Notes under the pieces: model-generated
What the model was told of the DNA's origin: nothing
What the model saw: the letters and a program-made list of their open reading frames with translations, nothing else
Databases searched by the model: none
Part shown: piece by piece, positions 7,821-10,388 of the stretch
Layout of the letters: the number at the start of each line of letters is the position of its first letter
Position numbering within the stretch: position 1 is the stretch's first letter
Translations under genes and position numbers: made by a program
Assembly: GCA_910583675.1 (NCBI GenBank)
Contig: CAJTYH010000060.1
Coordinates: 1-10,388, forward strand
Direction: 5' to 3'
DNA from: an uncultured Muribaculaceae bacterium
Lineage (GTDB): Bacteria > Bacteroidota > Bacteroidia > Bacteroidales > Muribaculaceae
Length of the DNA: 10,388 nucleotides

Positions 7821-9455
7821 ATGGCTAAAGAAATAAAATTCGATATCAAAGCTCGCGAAGAGCTGAAAAAAGGCGTTGACGCTCTGGCAGACGCCGTAAA
7901 GGTAACCCTCGGCCCCAAAGGTCGCAACGTGATCATCGAAAAGAAATTCGGTGCGCCGCATATCACCAAGGACGGTGTGTCAGTGGCACGTGAGATCGAA
8001 CTTGAGGACGCTTTCCAGAACATGGGCGCACAGCTCGTGAAAGAAGTCGCTTCCAAGACCGGCGACGATGCTGGTGACGGCACAACCACCGCTACCGTAC
8101 TGGCTCAGGCCATCATCACACACGGACTTAAGAACGTTGCCGCCGGCGCTAACCCGATGGACATCAAGCGCGGCATCGACAAGGCCGTAGCTGCGGTAGT
8201 AGAGGGGATCCACGCACAGAGCGAGGAAGTAGGTGACGACTTCAAGAAGATCGAAGACGTAGCCCGCATTTCCGCCAACAACGACGAGGCCATCGGTTCC
8301 CTCATCGCCGAAGCCATGAAGAAGGTTAAGAAAGAGGGCGTGATCACCGTGGACGAAGCCAAGGGTACCGAAACCACCGTTGACATCGTTGAAGGCATGC
8401 AGTTCGACCGCGGATACATTTCTCCCTACTTCGTGACAGATACGGAAAAGATGCTCTGCACGATGGACAGCCCCTTCATCCTGCTTTACGACAAGAAGAT
8501 CTCCAACCTAAAGGACATGCTACCGATCCTCGAAGCCACCGCACAGAGCGGTCGCGGTCTGCTGATCATAGCCGAGGATGTGGATCAGGAAGCTCTTGCC
8601 ACTCTCGTTGTCAACCGTCTGCGCGGTTCATTGAAAGTATGTGCAGTCAAGGCTCCCGGCTTCGGCGACCGCCGCAAGGAAATGCTTGAGGATATCGCCA
8701 TCCTCACCGGCGGCACAGTTATAAGCGAAGAGAAGGGCATGAAGCTCGAAGGCGCTACTCCCGACATGCTCGGCACGGCTGAGAAAGTAACCGTGAACAA
8801 GGAGACGACCACCATCGTCAACGGTGCCGGCGACAAGAATGCCATTGCAGCACGCGTGGCTCAGATCCGTTCACAGATAGAAACCACAAAGAGCGACTAC
8901 GATCGTGAGAAACTGCAGGAGCGTCTGGCCAAGATGGCAGGTGGCGTGGCAGTGCTCCATATCGGTGCTCCTTCCGAAGTAGAGATGAAGGAGAAGAAAG
9001 ACCGCGTGGACGACGCTCTGTCGGCAACCCGTGCCGCCATTGCAGAAGGCATCGTGCCCGGTGGCGGCGTGGCCTACATCCGCGCGATGAAGAACGCCGA
9101 AGGTTTGCAGGGTGCCAACGAGGACGAGACAACAGGTATCCATATCGTGCTCCGTGCCATAGAGGAACCGTTGCGCCAGATCGTGGCAAACGCAGGTGTG
9201 GAAGGTGCAGTTGTCGTGCAGCGCGTAAAGGACGGCAATGCCGACTTTGGTTACAATGCCCGCACAGGTGTTTATGAGAACCTGATGGCAGCCGGTGTGA
9301 TCGATCCTGCCAAGGTGACACGTGTCGCTCTTGAAAATGCGGCATCCATAGCCGGCATGTTCCTTACAACCGAGTGCGTCATCGCCGACAAGAAGGAAGA
9401 GAATCCTGCTCCCGCAGCCCCCGCCGGAATGGGTGGCATGGGCGGCATGATGTAA
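7821..9455 (+). CDS. groEL: Chaperonin GroEL (Hsp60)
   Basis: GroEL forms the double seven-membered ring that binds unfolded proteins and folds them with GroES, using ATP, in the cytoplasm. The 544-aa product has the usual length and the family landmarks: MAKEIKFD start, VTLGPKGRNV (28-37), ITKDGVSVARE with Asp51, the nucleotide-binding GDGTTTATVL (85-94) with Asp86, ERLAKMAGGVAVLHIGA, the DALSATRAAIAEGIVPGGGVA segment carrying the ATP-hydrolysis Asp, and a flexible Gly-Met tail ending GGMGGMM. All catalytic positions I can recognise are intact, so this is a normal housekeeping copy rather than a diverged paralogue. The ATG at 7821 is preceded by an A-rich leader without a clear Shine-Dalgarno site, usual in Bacteroidota. 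It is expressed with groES from the upstream region and ends before a strong terminator. Confidence 0.99.
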   Translation: MAKEIKFDIKAREELKKGVDALADAVKVTLGPKGRNVIIEKKFGAPHITKDGVSVAREIELEDAFQNMGAQLVKEVASKTGDDAGDGTTTATVLAQAIITHGLKNVAAGANPMDIKRGIDKAVAAVVEGIHAQSEEVGDDFKKIEDVARISANNDEAIGSLIAEAMKKVKKEGVITVDEAKGTETTVDIVEGMQFDRGYISPYFVTDTEKMLCTMDSPFILLYDKKISNLKDMLPILEATAQSGRGLLIIAEDVDQEALATLVVNRLRGSLKVCAVKAPGFGDRRKEMLEDIAILTGGTVISEEKGMKLEGATPDMLGTAEKVTVNKETTTIVNGAGDKNAIAARVAQIRSQIETTKSDYDREKLQERLAKMAGGVAVLHIGAPSEVEMKEKKDRVDDALSATRAAIAEGIVPGGGVAYIRAMKNAEGLQGANEDETTGIHIVLRAIEEPLRQIVANAGVEGAVVVQRVKDGNADFGYNARTGVYENLMAAGVIDPAKVTRVALENAASIAGMFLTTECVIADKKEENPAPAAPAGMGGMGGMM

Positions 9456-9460
9456 AATTG

Positions 9461-9524
9461 CCAATATACAAATAATAAAGCAGACGCACCCGACTGAGTG
9501 CGTCTGCTTTATTATTTATATTGG
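9461..9524. terminator. Bidirectional intrinsic terminator between groEL and higA
   Basis: The core GCAGACGCAC (9480-9489) pairs perfectly with GTGCGTCTGC (9498-9507) around an 8-base loop. Pairing continues outward through an A/T-rich section (AATAATAAA with TTTATTATT) and, after a 2-base bulge, through CCAATATA with TATATTGG. Each strand therefore has a GC stem followed by a T-rich tail. It starts 6 bases after the groEL stop and ends 12 bases before the higA stop, so it can end both converging transcripts. Confidence 0.9.
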
Positions 9525-9535
9525 AATAATGCCAG

Positions 9536-9901
9536 TCAGACTCCAAGCACAATAGCCGGATCAATATTCAAGCGCTGACTTATTACGCGTGCCTGAACAA
9601 GAGTAGGCTCTCTCTTACCTGATAGATACTCGCAAATACGAGAACTATTGATGCCAAGTAGTTTTGACAGAGCGGCCTGCGTCAATCCCATTTCATACAT
9701 GCGAAGTTTGATTACTTCGATAAGCGACGGTTTGCTGATAGGATAATGCTCTTCATCATAATCCGCCACCAAATTACCAAGCAAGGTGAGTTCTACCATG
9801 CGAGGATCCTCTGCAGGCGTATCTTCAGGCAATGTCAGCATTAGATCTTCAACTTTCTTAAGAATAACCTGATACTGGATTTCGTTTTCAATTTTAGTCA
9901 T
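9536..9901 (-). CDS. higA: HigA-type antitoxin, Xre-family helix-turn-helix
   Basis: This 121-aa protein is the antitoxin of a type II toxin-antitoxin pair. The C-terminal half (about residues 60-119) is an Xre/Cro-type helix-turn-helix: IEVIKLRMYEMGLTQAALS, then KLLGINSSRICEYLSGKREP, where LTQAALSKLLG and SSRICEYLSGK are the two helices of the DNA-reading unit. The acidic N-terminal half (EDTPAEDP, VADYDEEHYP) resembles the HigA group with an N-terminal extension (COG5499 type) and probably helps bind the toxin. It follows the toxin gene with only 9 bases between them, in the toxin-first order typical of hig loci. Family knowledge predicts that it neutralises HigB and represses the shared promoter. 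A possible operator lies at the toxin start. The symbol is given by family, not by tested function. Confidence 0.85.
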   Translation of the reverse strand: MTKIENEIQYQVILKKVEDLMLTLPEDTPAEDPRMVELTLLGNLVADYDEEHYPISKPSLIEVIKLRMYEMGLTQAALSKLLGINSSRICEYLSGKREPTLVQARVISQRLNIDPAIVLGV

Positions 9902-9910
9902 ATCCTTCGT

Positions 9911-10204
9911 TTATATGGTAGAACAATCTATTTTATCATATTCTGCGTGAGTCCCGATAAATCGTATCAGAACAAACTGAGGTATAAACTTAATAACAAC
10001 CACCATTCGATAATCGTTTCCCTTTATATTAAAGACATAATGTTGGTTACCTACATAATCAACAGAGCTATAAGTTGCCTTAATATCTGCGAAACAGCGC
10101 CATTGTGCTTTTTTTACTACATTCACCCAATCCTCCAACGCTGTTTTAGATTTAGGATTTTTCTCGTAGTATTCACGAATGGTTCTTTCTGCAATTATTC
10201 TCAT
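9911..10204 (-). CDS. higB: HigB-type mRNA interferase toxin
   Basis: This 97-aa protein matches the HigB toxin group (PF09907 type, RelE-like fold). It shows an N-terminal helix region with ALEDWVNVVKKAQWRCFADIK (residues 22-42), then YVFNIKGNDYRMVVVIKF (56-73) and the conserved end VLIRFIGTHAEYDKID (78-93). Such toxins cut mRNA at the ribosome in the cytoplasm when their antitoxin is lost, stopping growth. All recognisable conserved blocks are present and the length is normal, so it is probably intact. The ATG (read leftward from 10204) is about 17 bases after the predicted transcript start. The antitoxin gene follows directly. The most probable roles are locus maintenance, stress response or phage defence, but the sequence does not say which. 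Confidence 0.88.
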   Translation of the reverse strand: MRIIAERTIREYYEKNPKSKTALEDWVNVVKKAQWRCFADIKATYSSVDYVGNQHYVFNIKGNDYRMVVVIKFIPQFVLIRFIGTHAEYDKIDCSTI

Positions 10205-10220
10205 AATGAGGTGTCATTAT
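10203..10220. promoter_or_regulatory. Perfect palindrome over the higB start, probable HigA operator
   Basis: ATAATGA (10203-10209) and TCATTAT (10214-10220) are perfect 7-base arms around a 4-base centre. The element covers most of the toxin start codon (10202-10204) and the leader, directly next to the predicted start of transcription. This is where an antitoxin-toxin complex would bind to shut off its own operon. Binding by HigA is inferred. Confidence 0.5.
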
Positions 10221-10228
10221 TCCTATTA

Positions 10229-10259
10229 CAAAATTACAAAGAAAATTACATATTAGCAA
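10229..10259 (-). promoter_or_regulatory. Predicted promoter of higBA
   Basis: Read on the - strand, TTG (10259-10257) is followed by 20 bases and then TAATTTTG (10236-10229). This fits the Bacteroidota housekeeping promoter TTG-N19/21-TAnnTTTG without mismatch. Transcription would begin near 10221, giving a short leader of about 17 bases before higB. Confidence 0.6.
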
Positions 10260-10330
10260 ATTCTTATAAAAAATTATCCAATACAAAATTTCCCATGTAT
10301 AGTTTTGATACGATAATATTATACAAAAAT

Positions 10331-10370
10331 TGACGGTAATAGGCCTGTTATAAATGGCATATTACCGTCA
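10331..10370 (-). terminator. Hairpin terminator for a leftward gene beyond the right edge
   Basis: TGACGGTAATA (10331-10341) pairs perfectly with TATTACCGTCA (10360-10370). After one mismatch the stem continues with GCC and GGC around a 10-base loop. On the - strand the stem is followed at once by ATTTTTG, a T-run, so it probably ends a transcript entering from the right. On the + strand no T-run follows. Confidence 0.6.
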
Positions 10371-10373
10371 ATA

Positions 10374-10388
10374 TCTCTTAGTAAGAGA
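10374..10388. repeat. 15-base palindrome at the window edge
   Basis: TCTCTTAGTAAGAGA is a perfect palindrome of two 7-base arms around one base. It lies 3 bases from the terminator hairpin and is cut by the window end, so the full element may be longer. Its role is unknown. Confidence 0.4.

Noticed and set aside
8818..9464. Long frames (175 and 197 codons) on the strand opposite groEL
   Set aside because: They are mirror frames produced by the strongly biased codon use of groEL, with no recognisable protein features. Similar opposite-strand frames occur over the barrel and exporter genes (for example 711-1280 and 5183-5773).
9902..9910. Shine-Dalgarno-like AAGGA before higA
   Set aside because: It is only one base from the start codon, too close to act as a normal ribosome-binding site, and Bacteroidota rarely rely on such sites.
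9947..10333. 128-residue + strand frame opposite higB
   Set aside because: It is antisense to a clear HigB toxin, crosses its promoter and operator, and shows no domain or secretion signal that I recognise.

Overview
The window looks like chromosomal DNA from a member of the Bacteroidales (Bacteroidota). The evidence is a run of outer-membrane beta-barrel proteins of the Bacteroidota TonB-receptor-like type with signal peptides ending in W-G-Q, a GroEL ending in a GGMGGMM tail, A-rich leaders lacking strong Shine-Dalgarno sites, and a good TTG-N20-TAnnTTTG promoter, the Bacteroidota housekeeping-sigma type. The genus cannot be fixed from the sequence alone.

Left part (1-7109, + strand): one probable operon. 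It holds the C-terminal end of an outer-membrane barrel protein cut by the window edge (3-470), two full-length related barrel proteins of 703 and 710 aa (501-2612 and 2635-4767), and a 759-aa peptidase-C39 ABC exporter (4830-7109). Gaps are 30, 22 and 62 bases. The exporter has all the residues expected to cut a double-glycine leader from a peptide and pump the peptide out of the cytoplasm. The barrels are probably its outer-membrane partners or receptors. No precursor peptide, HlyD-type adaptor or TolC-type channel is visible here, so the substrate is unknown. The two complete barrels share a nearly identical signal-peptide and TonB-box segment while the rest has diverged strongly.

Middle (7110-9535): a 334-base regulatory region followed by groES (7444-7716) and groEL (7821-9455), the essential chaperonin pair. 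The region contains a long imperfect inverted repeat, an 11-base palindrome, and a near-perfect sigma-54 (-24/-12) promoter 51 bases before the groES start codon. A strong, symmetric, probably bidirectional terminator follows groEL.

Right part (9536-10388, - strand): a HigB/HigA type II toxin-antitoxin pair in the usual toxin-first order. It has a recognisable promoter, and a palindrome over the toxin start codon that is a likely autoregulatory operator. The right edge holds a hairpin that probably terminates a leftward gene outside the window, and a 15-base palindrome at the very end.
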